Assembly (NCBI GenBank): GCA_949066965.1 | Contig: CARTDA010000014.1 | Coordinates: 1-64,000 of the forward strand | Reading direction: 5' to 3' | Source of the DNA: COE1 sp949066965 | GTDB lineage: Bacteria > Bacillota > Clostridia > Lachnospirales > Lachnospiraceae | Length of the DNA: 64,000 nucleotides | Shown: positions 26,385 through 34,628 of the stretch, one piece after another | Numbering within the stretch: the stretch's first letter is position 1 | How the letters are laid out: every line of letters starts with the position of its first letter | Program-made: the position numbers and the translations under genes | Notes under the pieces: generated by a model | The model's input: the letters and a program-made list of their open reading frames with translations, nothing else | The model's database searches: none | What the model was told of the DNA's origin: nothing

Positions 26385-26481
26385 ATAAGTGCACCTCGAC
26401 TAAATAACGTGTTTTTTCAATCGTCTGTTGTAAACAGGGTGGTGTCCGCCCTGCGATAGTGGCTTGAATATTGTCGCTCAT
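26385..26481 (-). pseudogene. TnpW-like transposon protein remnant
   Basis: The first 32 residues (ATIAGRTPPCLQQTIEKTRY, then LVEVHL) resemble the start of TnpW-type small proteins that accompany transposons in Clostridia. After that the reading departs from the family and runs on in the wrong sense, so only the beginning is left. Confidence 0.45.
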
Positions 26482-26499
26482 GTTCCACCTTTTAGGCGC

Positions 26500-26540
26500 A
26501 AAAAAAGACGCATGGTTTTCACAATTTACTGTACCATGCG
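26500..26540 (-). terminator. Orphan terminator on the minus strand
   Basis: CGCATGG/CCATGCG stem (26509-26515 and 26534-26540) followed on the minus strand by TCTTTTTTT. No gene lies directly ahead of it, so it is probably left over from a lost element. Confidence 0.55.
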
Positions 26541-26587
26541 CCCTTACGCTGTTATTTTGATATTAAATTATGTTGTTGATTATACTA

Positions 26588-26745
26588 AGGAACTGTCCAA
26601 AAATAACTTTTAATATTACTTGTCTTTTTCTCCGATAGCACCGCTCAAAAATCAGTTACATAGCTCGCTATGCGCCTGATTTTTGAGCGGCACTCTCGAA
26701 GAAAAATCCTACGCACTATTTAAAAGTTATTTTTTTACAGTTCCT
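26588..26745. mobile_element. 158-bp MITE with 26-bp terminal inverted repeats
   Basis: Left end AGGAACTGTCCAAAAATAAC and onward; right end reversed reads AGGAACTGTAAAAAAATAAC and onward. The two differ at two positions in about 26 bases. Inside is a second palindrome, CCGCTCAAAAATCAG/CTGATTTTTGAGCGG at 26641-26690. There is no coding capacity. It abuts the tail of an IS256-family transposase gene. No clear target duplication is visible. Confidence 0.8.
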
Positions 26746-27025
26746 AACTGCATGACTTCGGCTTGGATGTCAGTTCCTTTTTCCAGTTTTCAGACGACAT
26801 ACGGCGTATTATGTATACCACAAACATCATAAAGGGGCTTAACCGCCAGTACCGGAAGGTGGCAAAGACCAAAAGTGTATTTCCAAGTGACAGTGCATTA
26901 AAGAAGATGCTCTATCTAGCCAGTGGAAACGTGGTAAAAAATGGACACAGCGCTACAGGAACCGGGATCAGGTATTGAACCAGCTGATCGTACTTTATGG
27001 AGAACGTCTCACCCAGTATCTGTAA
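26746..27025 (+). pseudogene. IS256-family (mutator) transposase, C-terminal fragment with frameshift
   Basis: Encodes the family tail: FFQFSDDIRRIMYTTNIIKG, LNRQYRKVAKTKS, FPSDSALKKMLYLASGNVVK. The frame then breaks because one A is missing near 26938; in the next frame it continues KWTQRYRNRDQVLNQL to the stop at 27025. About four fifths of the transposase is missing on the left, where the MITE begins. Non-functional. Confidence 0.9.
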
Positions 27026-27331
27026 ATAAAAAAGCTGGAACAGTTTAATAAACTACACAGCTGTGCCATCCTTATTCCATCGACATTAGTAGTATTGCCA
27101 TAAATCCCCAGTCTTATTTCCCATTGGCTTTCCGTTTCAGATCGTTTTGTTGCAGTCTGTCCTTTCATGCTTCCTTCTTCACAAACGTTTTTCAACCACA
27201 TCCAGAAATGGTGTGATATCAGAACATTCCATAATCAGTTCATACAGGTGTAAGTACCACGGCTTTCCTATTAAATAACCATCCCCGACGACTTCGGCCT
27301 TTCTTCAGGGTTAAAGAAGTCATTTTTGCAT
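27026..27331. other. Gene-free stretch after the transposase fragment
   Basis: About 300 bases. Minus-strand frames at 27000-27250 are short and interrupted and look like decayed coding sequence without a family I recognise. Probably more mobile-element debris. Confidence 0.4.
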
Positions 27332-27889
27332 TTATATTTTTGCAAGTAGTTCCTCTTTTTTGACCCTAAACTCTTCATCTGTAATTATACCTTTCTTGTT
27401 CAAATCGGACAGTTTCTCAATTTGTTCTAAAATAGGATTACCCTGTGATGGCATGGCACCACCACTTGCCGATGCCACATAATCTTTTTTTGCGGTTTCA
27501 AATACCTGGACAATTCTTTGTACCATATCACGCTTATATGAAACTAAAATATCAAATGATTTCGTCATCGTATGCAACTCAATATGTCCACCCGTCATTC
27601 CGTTTGTATTTGAGTTGATAGAACGAATTTCATCAAGAGCCACGATTTCCGTTGAAGAACTAAACATAATTTGAAAATTAAATACCACCCGCTGGTCTGT
27701 CAGGATTACAACACCGGGCAGATTCTCTTTTTTTCGAGTGTTAGCAGTAGTGACTATTAAATTAGTTGGAGAAATAAACAAAACTTTTTCAGAAGCACTC
27801 AATAGGGCTTCTGCCTTTTCAATGTTCTTTTTGTTCCCTATCGTTTTAATCTCAAATTCTTCAAGAGCCCGCATTATGTCATCTCTCAT
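27332..27889 (-). CDS. PH-like domain protein with C-terminal SHOCT motif
   Basis: 185 residues. The middle (NLPGVVILTDQRVVFNFQ, then IVALDEIRSINSNTNG) has the strand pattern of bacterial PH-like (YdbT/bPH-type) domains. The last 35 residues (EQIEKLSDLNKKGIITDEEF, then RVKKEELL) form a SHOCT motif, thought to mediate oligomerisation. Soluble, function unknown. Two ATG codons are possible (27898 and 27889); the second has the better distance to AAAGGA. It stands alone beside mobile-element debris. Confidence 0.85.
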   Translation of the reverse strand: MRDDIMRALEEFEIKTIGNKKNIEKAEALLSASEKVLFISPTNLIVTTANTRKKENLPGVVILTDQRVVFNFQIMFSSSTEIVALDEIRSINSNTNGMTGGHIELHTMTKSFDILVSYKRDMVQRIVQVFETAKKDYVASASGGAMPSQGNPILEQIEKLSDLNKKGIITDEEFRVKKEELLAKI

Positions 27890-28183
27890 AGCATACAATC
27901 CTTTCTCAGTTTATTATAGTTTATTTGTTACATATTATAAATTATAGCCAAATTCTATTTCGTTTTCAATAAAAACTATTTTCGTTTATCTCTCTGCGAC
28001 TGTACATTTTTAGCGAGTCCGACTTTTCTAAAATCTTTTGACTCACTTCTTTTCTTCCTCGAACAGATTCTTAAAGTTCAGCCAATCCGGACTGAAACCA
28101 CCTTTTCTGACTTGATCTTAGACGAAGCGCGACAGCTTCATGTAGAAACGGAAAAGAGAAAGCTTCAGAAAACACAAATCTTA
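27890..28183. other. Gene-free stretch between the SHOCT gene and the tRNA-Leu terminator
   Basis: The part nearest 27900 should hold the SHOCT gene promoter. On the plus strand 28085-28200 reads as an open, charged frame (LILDEARQLHVETEKRKLQK) with no start site; I do not consider it a gene. Confidence 0.4.
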
Positions 28184-28219
28184 AAAAAGAAAAAAAGAAA
28201 CCTAATTTTTCAAGGTTTC
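28184..28219 (-). terminator. Terminator of tRNA-Leu(AAG)
   Basis: GAAACC/GGTTTC stem with an 11-base loop, followed on the minus strand by a long T-rich run. It is 12 bases past the tRNA. Confidence 0.8.
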
Positions 28220-28230
28220 CTTTTTCTCAA

Positions 28231-28314
28231 TGCGGAAGATGGGACTTGAACCCACACGTCGTTACCGACACAAGATCCTTAGTCTTGCCTGTCTGCCAAT
28301 TCCAGCACTTCCGC
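28231..28314 (-). tRNA. tRNA-Leu(AAG)
   Basis: 84 bases on the minus strand with a 7-bp acceptor stem GCGGAAG/CTTCCGC, discriminator A, anticodon stem CAAGA/TCTTG with loop CTAAGGA (anticodon AAG), a long class II variable arm and the TTCAAGTC T-loop. CCA is not encoded. Confidence 0.93.
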
Positions 28315-28484
28315 ATCCTTATAACGCAAATCACTTACCAAACCGCTCTTTGCGTATCTGCAAGATATATAATATCACCATACCATTAAGATGTCAACAG
28401 ATATTTCATAAATTATCAAAATAATATATAAAATTCAAAAAATAACTTTATTCAAAATATTTATAAAAAATATTCAAATTCCAG

Positions 28485-28513
28485 TTGACAAATACTCCAA
28501 AATGCGCTAGAAT
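28485..28513 (+). promoter_or_regulatory. Promoter of tRNA-Leu(CAG)
   Basis: Perfect TTGACA, a 17-base spacer and TAGAAT at 28508-28513, 11 bases before the tRNA. Confidence 0.85.
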
Positions 28514-28524
28514 ATATTTTGTTC

Positions 28525-28608
28525 GCAGGAGTGGCGGAATTGGCAGACGCGCAGGCTTCAGGTGCCTGTGGTAGCAATATCGTGTGGGTTCAAGTCCCAT
28601 CTCCTGCA
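28525..28608 (+). tRNA. tRNA-Leu(CAG)
   Basis: 84 bases with acceptor stem GCAGGAG/CTCCTGC, anticodon stem CAGGC/GCCTG with loop TTCAGGT (anticodon CAG), a class II variable arm and T-loop TTCAAGTC. No encoded CCA. Divergent from the tRNA-Leu(AAG) gene. Confidence 0.95.
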
Positions 28609-28629
28609 TAATACAAAATCCAAGTCAGA

Positions 28630-28658
28630 GAAGCCTTATTAATGACAGGCTTCTTTTT
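28630..28658 (+). terminator. Terminator of tRNA-Leu(CAG)
   Basis: GAAGCCT/AGGCTTC stem, then TTTTTT, about 20 bases after the tRNA. Confidence 0.85.
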
Positions 28659-28710
28659 TATGCGCACCCCGCGCGGCAAAGCTGCTAATTTCCTTACGCA
28701 CCCCTGCGCA

Positions 28711-28747
28711 AAACAAAAAGCAGACCCATCGGATCTGCTTTTTGTTT
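28711..28747 (-). terminator. Terminator of the HPr-like gene
   Basis: Stem of 14 bases on each side (AAACAAAAAGCAGA and its complement) with a 9-base loop, 10 bases after the stop codon. The A/T-rich outer part supplies the T-run in either direction. Confidence 0.75.
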
Positions 28748-28756
28748 TTATATAAA

Positions 28757-28993
28757 TTAAGCAACAACATACTTTTCAATTCTGGACATGAACTCTTCAC
28801 TCTCATCCATTTCCGCATGTATGTCAAGAATCAATGGTTTTCTGCAATCGCAGCTCAACACGCCAAGGAGTGATTTTGCATCAAGATATGTATTCCTGCC
28901 ACTTATCAAATCAATATCGTAAGGTGCGCTCCTCGTGATATCTACAAACTCTTTAACCTTGTCTACTGAATCAAGTAAAACTTTAACTCCCAT
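28757..28993 (-). CDS. HPr-like protein lacking the phosphorylatable His segment
   Basis: 78 residues. The middle AKSLLGVLSCDCRKPLILDI and the following acidic helix fit the second half of HPr, including a Ser at the position of the regulatory serine region (AKSLLG). The usual HARPA active-site segment is absent: the corresponding stretch reads VLLDSVDKVKEFVDI. It therefore cannot be a normal phosphocarrier through His15. Such degenerate HPr relatives are frequent in Clostridia and may be regulatory. It stands alone with its own terminator. Confidence 0.82.
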   Translation of the reverse strand: MGVKVLLDSVDKVKEFVDITRSAPYDIDLISGRNTYLDAKSLLGVLSCDCRKPLILDIHAEMDESEEFMSRIEKYVVA

Positions 28994-29331
28994 GATTTTT
29001 TCCTCTCTTTTCTCCCCCGCTTGCCGGGATTCACCTGCTACAATTTCTACCGCGGCAAATTACAAAACAGACTGCCGCCTTTCACATTATCGCTTATTTT
29101 TGCACAATTCGCAACCCTTAACTTTCTTTTCTATGTTTTATGCAATTTATAATATTTTTAACGCTAATATTTGTGCATATAAGCAGTAATTTTTTTATCA
29201 TTTTTACATTATCTAGAAATTAAATGCATTTTTTGCACTTTCATGCACATTTTCATTTATCATTCTGGTTTTACATCATTCAGTATATTCCATGGCTTTA
29301 TTGCCGCTCCGCTGCGGCAGCGTTCCTATAT
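28994..29331. other. Intergenic region, 338 bases
   Basis: AT-rich; should contain the promoter of the HPr-like gene. A TGCCGC/GCGGCA hairpin at about 29300-29316 lies just past the end of the HIT gene, without a T-run. I see no gene. Confidence 0.4.
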
Positions 29332-29754
29332 TTATAAGTACTCTTTTAACGCTGCAATGACAGCATCATACTCTGCATCCGACAGTGTCTTTCTTTTCGG
29401 ATCCATGGCAAATGTGCCACCCCACTCAAATTCATCCTCCTTGTACTTCGGAACCAGGTGAAAGTGAAGGTGGTGCCCGGTATCCCCATAAGCGCCATAA
29501 TTTACCTTATCCGGTGAAAATGCCTTGTGAATCGCTTCCGCAACATGATTGACATCGCGGAAAAATGCATTTCTTTCCTCCTCGGAAAGCTCTGTCATCT
29601 CACTCACGTGATGTTTGCTCGCAACAATGACCCTCCCCTTATGGCTCTGCTCCTTAAACAAGTACACCTTGGTCGCATCCAGCTCGCAAATCTTGATGCC
29701 AAACTTTGCTGACAGCTCCCCCTCCATACAATACGCACAATTATTATCTACCAT
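29332..29754 (-). CDS. HIT-family hydrolase
   Basis: 140 residues with the histidine triad HHLHFHLVPK (about 94-103), as in Hint-type nucleoside phosphoramidases. The N-terminal CAYC may bind zinc. GGGAGG lies nine bases before the ATG. It follows a small uncharacterised gene by 20 bases, so the two are probably cotranscribed. Distinct from the HIT gene at 11859-12308, which has a different motif and length. Confidence 0.92.
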   Translation of the reverse strand: MVDNNCAYCMEGELSAKFGIKICELDATKVYLFKEQSHKGRVIVASKHHVSEMTELSEEERNAFFRDVNHVAEAIHKAFSPDKVNYGAYGDTGHHLHFHLVPKYKEDEFEWGGTFAMDPKRKTLSDAEYDAVIAALKEYL

Positions 29755-29774
29755 AATGATATGCCTCCCTATCC

Positions 29775-30071
29775 TTATTTATCCTTTAATTTTTCAAAAT
29801 GCCGTTCCAGCATCTCCACAACAGCATCCTTGTCCTTCAGTTTGTCCAGTATGACACAAGTCCCGAATACATCATCATACTGGAAAACAAGCTTATATGG
29901 GTCTCCCTGAATCATAAACTGGGCATCCCCCTCGTAGGGCTGGAACACTTCCTTCCCCATCTCCTGCGCAATGCTCTGCACAAGCATCCGCACGGGCTCG
30001 GATGCCCAACCATTTGTGTCAATTGCAATCCATCCGTCCTCCTCCGTAATCATGTTAATCTTATACAGCAT
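29775..30071 (-). CDS. Conserved-looking hypothetical protein
   Basis: 98 residues, acidic, soluble, beginning MLYKINMITEEDGW and ending in a charged helix. AGGAGG lies eight bases before the ATG at 30071, so I regard it as a genuine gene. No motif I can assign. It probably forms a unit with the HIT gene downstream. Confidence 0.75.
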   Translation of the reverse strand: MLYKINMITEEDGWIAIDTNGWASEPVRMLVQSIAQEMGKEVFQPYEGDAQFMIQGDPYKLVFQYDDVFGTCVILDKLKDKDAVVEMLERHFEKLKDK

Positions 30072-30143
30072 CCTTATAACCTCCTTATGCGCCCATACAG
30101 CCGGGCAAAAACACCGCCATCCTCTCCTGCACATGCCGTGCAG

Positions 30144-30177
30144 AAAGAAGGCACCACATTTTTCACGTGATGCCCCC
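30144..30177 (-). terminator. Terminator of the uxaB-kdgA operon
   Basis: GGCATCAC/GTGGTGCC stem (30150-30157 and 30167-30174, one G-T pair) followed on the minus strand by TTCTTTCT, shortly after the aldolase stop. Confidence 0.7.
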
Positions 30178-30195
30178 TTGATTTTGTTCGCTATG

Positions 30196-31158
30196 TTATT
30201 TCTGTACAAGGTGAATTGCAAATCCGCCAATTTCCTCATCCATATAAATCGCCGTCAGCTTTCCATTTTTTACTACCGCGCTATCTTCGATGAACTTGAC
30301 ACTCTTTACCGATTCCAGATAATTCTTTGCACGCGCCACGCTGTTTGTGCCAATCGCGATATGTCCGTTTGCACCGCGTCCTACCTTCTTCATTGCTTCC
30401 ACCTCAATACCTGCAAAGATGGAACTATTGCCTGCTTTCTTCGTAAAGCCAAACAGTTCGTCATATCTCGAAGCCACAGCGTCAGCCGCCGCCTCGTCCG
30501 CACAGTTTACACCGATATGCCTGAGCTCAAACCCAAGCATCGTCCGCACGGCTTCCTCTGTCAGCGCCTGGATTTCATCATACTTTCCTGCTGCCACCAG
30601 ATCCTTTTTCACCATCCAGGAACCACCGCAGGCGATAATCTTGTCAAAGGCAAGGTACTCACAGATATTCTTTGCTGAAATACCGCCTGTAGGCATAAAC
30701 TTCATCTGTGTATACGGCGCCGCCATGGACTTAATCATGTTTAAACCGCCGGCTGCCTCTGCCGGGAAGAACTTCACAACCTCAAGACCAAGCTCAATTG
30801 CCTGCTCCACATCCGAAGGGTTTGATGTGCCCGGAGTTACCGGAACACCTTTTTCAAGACAATACTTGACAACTTTCGGATTCAAACCGGGGCTGACAAT
30901 AAATTTTGCGCCTGCATTTACCGCATGGTCAACCTGTTCTGTCGTAAGCACAGTTCCGGCTCCAACCAGCATGTCAGGAAATTCGCTTGCCATGATTCGG
31001 ATTGACTCCTCCGCAGCAGCAGTCCTGAACGTAACCTCCGCACAGGGCAGTCCGCCCTTTATCAGCGCTTCCGCCAAAGGTTTTGCATCTTTCGCGTCAT
31101 CCAGAACAACAACCGGCACAATACCAATCTTACTGATTTTCTCTAATACTTCATTCAT
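30196..31158 (-). CDS. kdgA: KDPG/KHG aldolase fused to a VOC-like domain
   Basis: 320 residues. The first 210 are a KDPG aldolase: EVTFRT, GAGTVLT, the Schiff-base Lys in VVKFFPAEAAGG, and PTGGIS. It splits 2-keto-3-deoxy-6-phosphogluconate into pyruvate and glyceraldehyde-3-phosphate, the last step of hexuronate breakdown. The remaining 110 residues (LRHIGVNCADEAAADAVASR to the end) look like a glyoxalase/VOC-type fold, an addition seen in some Clostridia. Its role is unclear. AGAGGA lies seven bases before the ATG at 31158. Last gene of the uxaB-uxaA-kdgK-SDR-kdgA operon. Confidence 0.92.
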   Translation of the reverse strand: MNEVLEKISKIGIVPVVVLDDAKDAKPLAEALIKGGLPCAEVTFRTAAAEESIRIMASEFPDMLVGAGTVLTTEQVDHAVNAGAKFIVSPGLNPKVVKYCLEKGVPVTPGTSNPSDVEQAIELGLEVVKFFPAEAAGGLNMIKSMAAPYTQMKFMPTGGISAKNICEYLAFDKIIACGGSWMVKKDLVAAGKYDEIQALTEEAVRTMLGFELRHIGVNCADEAAADAVASRYDELFGFTKKAGNSSIFAGIEVEAMKKVGRGANGHIAIGTNSVARAKNYLESVKSVKFIEDSAVVKNGKLTAIYMDEEIGGFAIHLVQK

Positions 31159-31200
31159 ATTTTTCCTCTTTTCTATTGAACCAAGTTTCACTTTTTCTTT

Positions 31201-32004
31201 TTATTTTGGCTGCTTTCCGATATATGCAAGAATGCCGCCGTCAACATAGAGAATATGTCCGTTTACGCCGTTGGATGCGTCTGATGCAAGGAATACCGCA
31301 GGTCCTCCAAGCTCATCTGGCTGTAACCATCTGTTTGCAGGCGTCTTTGCGCAGATAAACGTATCAAACGGATGCCTGCTTCCGTCCGGCTGCCGCTCGC
31401 GCAAGGGAGCTGTCTGCGGCGTCTCAATGTAACCTGGTCCGATACCGTTGCACTGGATATTGAACTCGCCGTACTCTGAGCAGATGTTCTTTGTGAGCAT
31501 TTTCAGACCGCCTTTAGCCGCTGCATATGCCGACACCGTCTCACGTCCAAGTTCTGACATCATGGAACAGATGTTGATAATCTTTCCGTGTCCTTTCTTA
31601 ATCATGGACGGAATCACTGCCTTTGAAACGATAAACGGCGCATTTAAGTCCACATCAATTACCTGTCTGAACTCTGCGGCTGTCATCTCGCACATCGGAA
31701 TCCTCTTGATGATTCCCGCGTTATTGACAAGAATGTCAATCACACCGACTTCCTTCTCGATTGAGGCTACCAGCGCATTCACCGCGTCCTCATTTGTGAC
31801 ATCGCACACATACCCATGCGCCTCAATGCCCTCTTCCTTGTATGCCGCGATTCCCTTGTCAACAAGCTCCTGTTTGATGTCGTTAAATACGATTGTCGCC
31901 CCTGCATTTGCCATTGCCTTCGCGATTGCAAAACCGATACCATATGACGCACCTGTCACAAGTGCAATCTTTCCTTCGAGTGAAAACGGATTTGTATTTG
32001 CCAT
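31201..32004 (-). CDS. Short-chain dehydrogenase, gluconate 5-dehydrogenase / KduD type
   Basis: 267 residues. The classical SDR features are present: TGASYGIGFA for cofactor binding near residue 16, NNAGI, the catalytic Ser in ICSMMSELG and YAAAK. In this operon it probably reduces a keto-uronate intermediate such as 2,5-diketo-3-deoxygluconate to 2-keto-3-deoxygluconate (KduD role), or interconverts gluconates (IdnO role). Sequence alone does not decide. The second ATG (32004) is ten bases after AGGAGG. The gene lies between kdgK and kdgA. Confidence 0.9.
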   Translation of the reverse strand: MANTNPFSLEGKIALVTGASYGIGFAIAKAMANAGATIVFNDIKQELVDKGIAAYKEEGIEAHGYVCDVTNEDAVNALVASIEKEVGVIDILVNNAGIIKRIPMCEMTAAEFRQVIDVDLNAPFIVSKAVIPSMIKKGHGKIINICSMMSELGRETVSAYAAAKGGLKMLTKNICSEYGEFNIQCNGIGPGYIETPQTAPLRERQPDGSRHPFDTFICAKTPANRWLQPDELGGPAVFLASDASNGVNGHILYVDGGILAYIGKQPK

Positions 32005-32036
32005 TTTTCTCATTCCTCCTATATTATGTACTATGA

Positions 32037-33071
32037 TTATCGCTGAACGCGTCCTGAAGCATCCCCGCCAGCAAGTGTCTCAACTTCTTTTCTGGAAACA
32101 AGGTTAAAGTCGCCCGGAATCGTATGCTTTAATGCTGATGCTGCCACACCGTATTCCAATGCCGCCTTGAAATCCTTTCCATCCAGCAAGCCGCAGATTA
32201 CGCCGCCTGCAAAGGAATCGCCGCCGCCAACGCGGTCAACAATCGGATGAATGCTGTATTCCTTGGAATGATAAAATTCCTTGGTGTCCCTTGAATAAAT
32301 ACATGCCGACCAGCCATTGTCAGAGGCAGAATGGCTCACCCTCAGGGATGAAATGCAGTACTCAAAATTGTAATCCGCAACCATCTGCTCAAAAATTGAC
32401 TTGTAGCCCGCAAGCTCAAGGTCACCGCTTGTCACGTCCGTATTACCCGGCTTATAACCCAGCACAAGCTCCGCATCCTCCTCGTTTCCGATGCATACAT
32501 CGACATACTGCATCAGGTTCTTCATAACCTTCTGTGCCTTCTCCGATGACCACAGCTTCTTTCTGAAGTTCAGGTCCACGGAAACCTTCACGCCATGCTT
32601 CTTTGCCGCCTTCAAAGCCTCCTCTGTAAGAACCGCAGCCGAATCCGATACTGCCGGCGTGATTCCGGTGAAATGGAACCAGTCAACCCCCTCAAATATC
32701 TTGTCAAAGTCAAAGTCCGCAGCCGTCGCCGTGGAAATGGAAGAATGCGCCCTGTCATAGACAACCTTGGAAGGTCTCATTGCAGAACCAGACTCAAGAT
32801 AGTAAATACCAAGTCTTTCTCCACACTTTGCGATATTTGCCGTGCCCACACCATACTTTCTCAAAGCCGCAATCGCACACTCCCCTAACTCGTTGTCCGG
32901 AACAGCTGTCACGAAGCTTGCTTCGTGTCCGTAATTTGCAAGGGACACAGCCACATTTGCCTCTCCGCCGCCATAGTTGATGTCAAACTCATCCGCCTGA
33001 ATAAACTTCTCATTATTCGGTGTAGAAAGCCTCAACATAATTTCACCCATTGTAACTACTTTTTTTGCCAT
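32037..33071 (-). CDS. kdgK: 2-keto-3-deoxygluconate kinase (PfkB family)
   Basis: 344 residues of the ribokinase/PfkB fold. The N-terminal GEIMLRLSTP, the GGGEANVAVSLA segment and the catalytic DRVGGGDSFAGG near residue 275 are all present. It phosphorylates 2-keto-3-deoxygluconate to KDPG, feeding the aldolase two genes downstream. GGAGG precedes the ATG. At 344 residues it is slightly longer than the shortest KdgK proteins but within the family. Context makes the assignment firm. Confidence 0.92.
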   Translation of the reverse strand: MAKKVVTMGEIMLRLSTPNNEKFIQADEFDINYGGGEANVAVSLANYGHEASFVTAVPDNELGECAIAALRKYGVGTANIAKCGERLGIYYLESGSAMRPSKVVYDRAHSSISTATAADFDFDKIFEGVDWFHFTGITPAVSDSAAVLTEEALKAAKKHGVKVSVDLNFRKKLWSSEKAQKVMKNLMQYVDVCIGNEEDAELVLGYKPGNTDVTSGDLELAGYKSIFEQMVADYNFEYCISSLRVSHSASDNGWSACIYSRDTKEFYHSKEYSIHPIVDRVGGGDSFAGGVICGLLDGKDFKAALEYGVAASALKHTIPGDFNLVSRKEVETLAGGDASGRVQR

Positions 33072-33128
33072 GATACATTTTCCTCCATTTTATCTCATTC
33101 TATGTTAATTGTTAAACTTTCTTTTCCA

Positions 33129-34610
33129 TCAGAGTGTCACACCCTGTTTAAAAATAGCCATATCGTGGAATCCTGCAAGCTCGCTCTTAACCTCCTTGCC
33201 GGAAGCAATTGCAACCACCTCGGCAAACAGACGCTGACCGGCTGCATCAAGATCCTCACCCTCCGCGACAACGCCCGCATTAAAATCAATCCAGTTATCC
33301 TTCTTGCCTGCAAGCCTTGAGTTGCTTGAAATCTTCATCGTAGGCACCGGACACGCAAACGGTGTGCCGCGTCCTGTCGTGAAAAGCACAATATGTGCCC
33401 CGCTCGCCGCAAGTGCAGTCGATGCAACAAGGTCATTTCCGGGAGCGCTCAGAAGATTCAGCCCCGGTGTGCTTACCGTCTCTCCATAAGCCAGCACGCC
33501 CTTTACAACAGCGCTTCCCGACTTCTGTGTACAGCCAAGGGACTTGTCCTCAAGCGTCGAAATACCACCCTTTTTATTTCCCGGCGATGGGTTCTCATAT
33601 ATTGTCTGATTATGACTCTTAAAGTAGTTCTTAAAGTCATTAATCAGGTCAACCGTCTTGTGGAATAGTTCCTCATTCGCACAACGGTTCATGAGAATGG
33701 TCTCCGCCCCGAACATTTCTGGCACTTCTGTCAGTATCGTCGTGCCTTTCTTGCTGATTAATATGTCAGAAAACCGTCCGACTACAGGGTTCGCAGTGAT
33801 GCCGGAAAAGCCGTCGCTCCCGCCGCATTTCATACCGATGACAAGCTTCGAAACGCTGACTGGCTCGCGCCTGAACTGGGAAACATACGCTGCAAGCCCT
33901 TCCACAATCGCAACGCCCTCGGCAATCTCATCGTCACTCTCCTGTGCCACAAGGAATTTTACCCTGTCAGGATTGATGTCACCCATATACCCCTTAAGGA
34001 CATCGATATTGCTGTTCTCACATCCAAGCCCGAGCACCAGCACGCCGCCTGCATTCGGATGATTTATCAGGTTGGCAAGAATCTGCCTTGTGTGCTCCTG
34101 GTCGTCGCCCATCTGTGAGCAGCCGTATGGATGCGGAAAGGCACATACGGCCTCAATATTTTCCCTGACAAGCCCTTTGGACAATTCCGCTATCTTGCTT
34201 GCCACATTGTTGACGCAGCCGACTGTCGGAATAATCCAGATTTCATTTCTGACACCTACTTTTCCGTTGTCGCGGTTATATCCCATAAAGGTTACATCCT
34301 CGGTGAATTTCTCATCCGCAAGATTCGGCTCATAACTGTAGTCAAGCAAATCACCCAGTCCGGTTTTCAGGTTGTGCGTGTGAATCCATTCGCCCTTTTT
34401 TACCGCCTCTGTTGCGTTTCCGATGCGGAAACCATACTTGATAACCGGTGTGCCCGCCGCGATATCCGCAAGCGCAAACTTGTGACCGGCTGGAATCTCC
34501 ATTGCCGTTGTCACATCCGTCCCGCCCACGCTGACTGTCGTACCTGCCGCAATCACTTCCAGCGCCACAGCCACATTATCATTTTCATTTATCTTAATAA
34601 AATTTGCCAT
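33129..34610 (-). CDS. uxaA: Altronate dehydratase (full-length UxaA)
   Basis: 493 residues. An N-terminal SAF-type domain (about 1-90) is joined to the large catalytic UxaA/GarD domain, with GYNRDNGKVGVRNEIWIIPT, FPHPYGCSQMGDD, GLGCENSNID and KCGGSDGFSG. It dehydrates D-altronate to 2-keto-3-deoxygluconate, using iron. Length equals that of single-chain enzymes, so both domains are present. It follows uxaB by 18 bases. Confidence 0.95.
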   Translation of the reverse strand: MANFIKINENDNVAVALEVIAAGTTVSVGGTDVTTAMEIPAGHKFALADIAAGTPVIKYGFRIGNATEAVKKGEWIHTHNLKTGLGDLLDYSYEPNLADEKFTEDVTFMGYNRDNGKVGVRNEIWIIPTVGCVNNVASKIAELSKGLVRENIEAVCAFPHPYGCSQMGDDQEHTRQILANLINHPNAGGVLVLGLGCENSNIDVLKGYMGDINPDRVKFLVAQESDDEIAEGVAIVEGLAAYVSQFRREPVSVSKLVIGMKCGGSDGFSGITANPVVGRFSDILISKKGTTILTEVPEMFGAETILMNRCANEELFHKTVDLINDFKNYFKSHNQTIYENPSPGNKKGGISTLEDKSLGCTQKSGSAVVKGVLAYGETVSTPGLNLLSAPGNDLVASTALAASGAHIVLFTTGRGTPFACPVPTMKISSNSRLAGKKDNWIDFNAGVVAEGEDLDAAGQRLFAEVVAIASGKEVKSELAGFHDMAIFKQGVTL

Positions 34611-34628
34611 ATTGATTTCCCCAAAATT

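Noticed and set aside
30347..32107. Two plus-strand open frames of 220-300 codons
   Set aside because: Shadows of the kdgA and SDR genes, rich in Ser/Pro and without a family.
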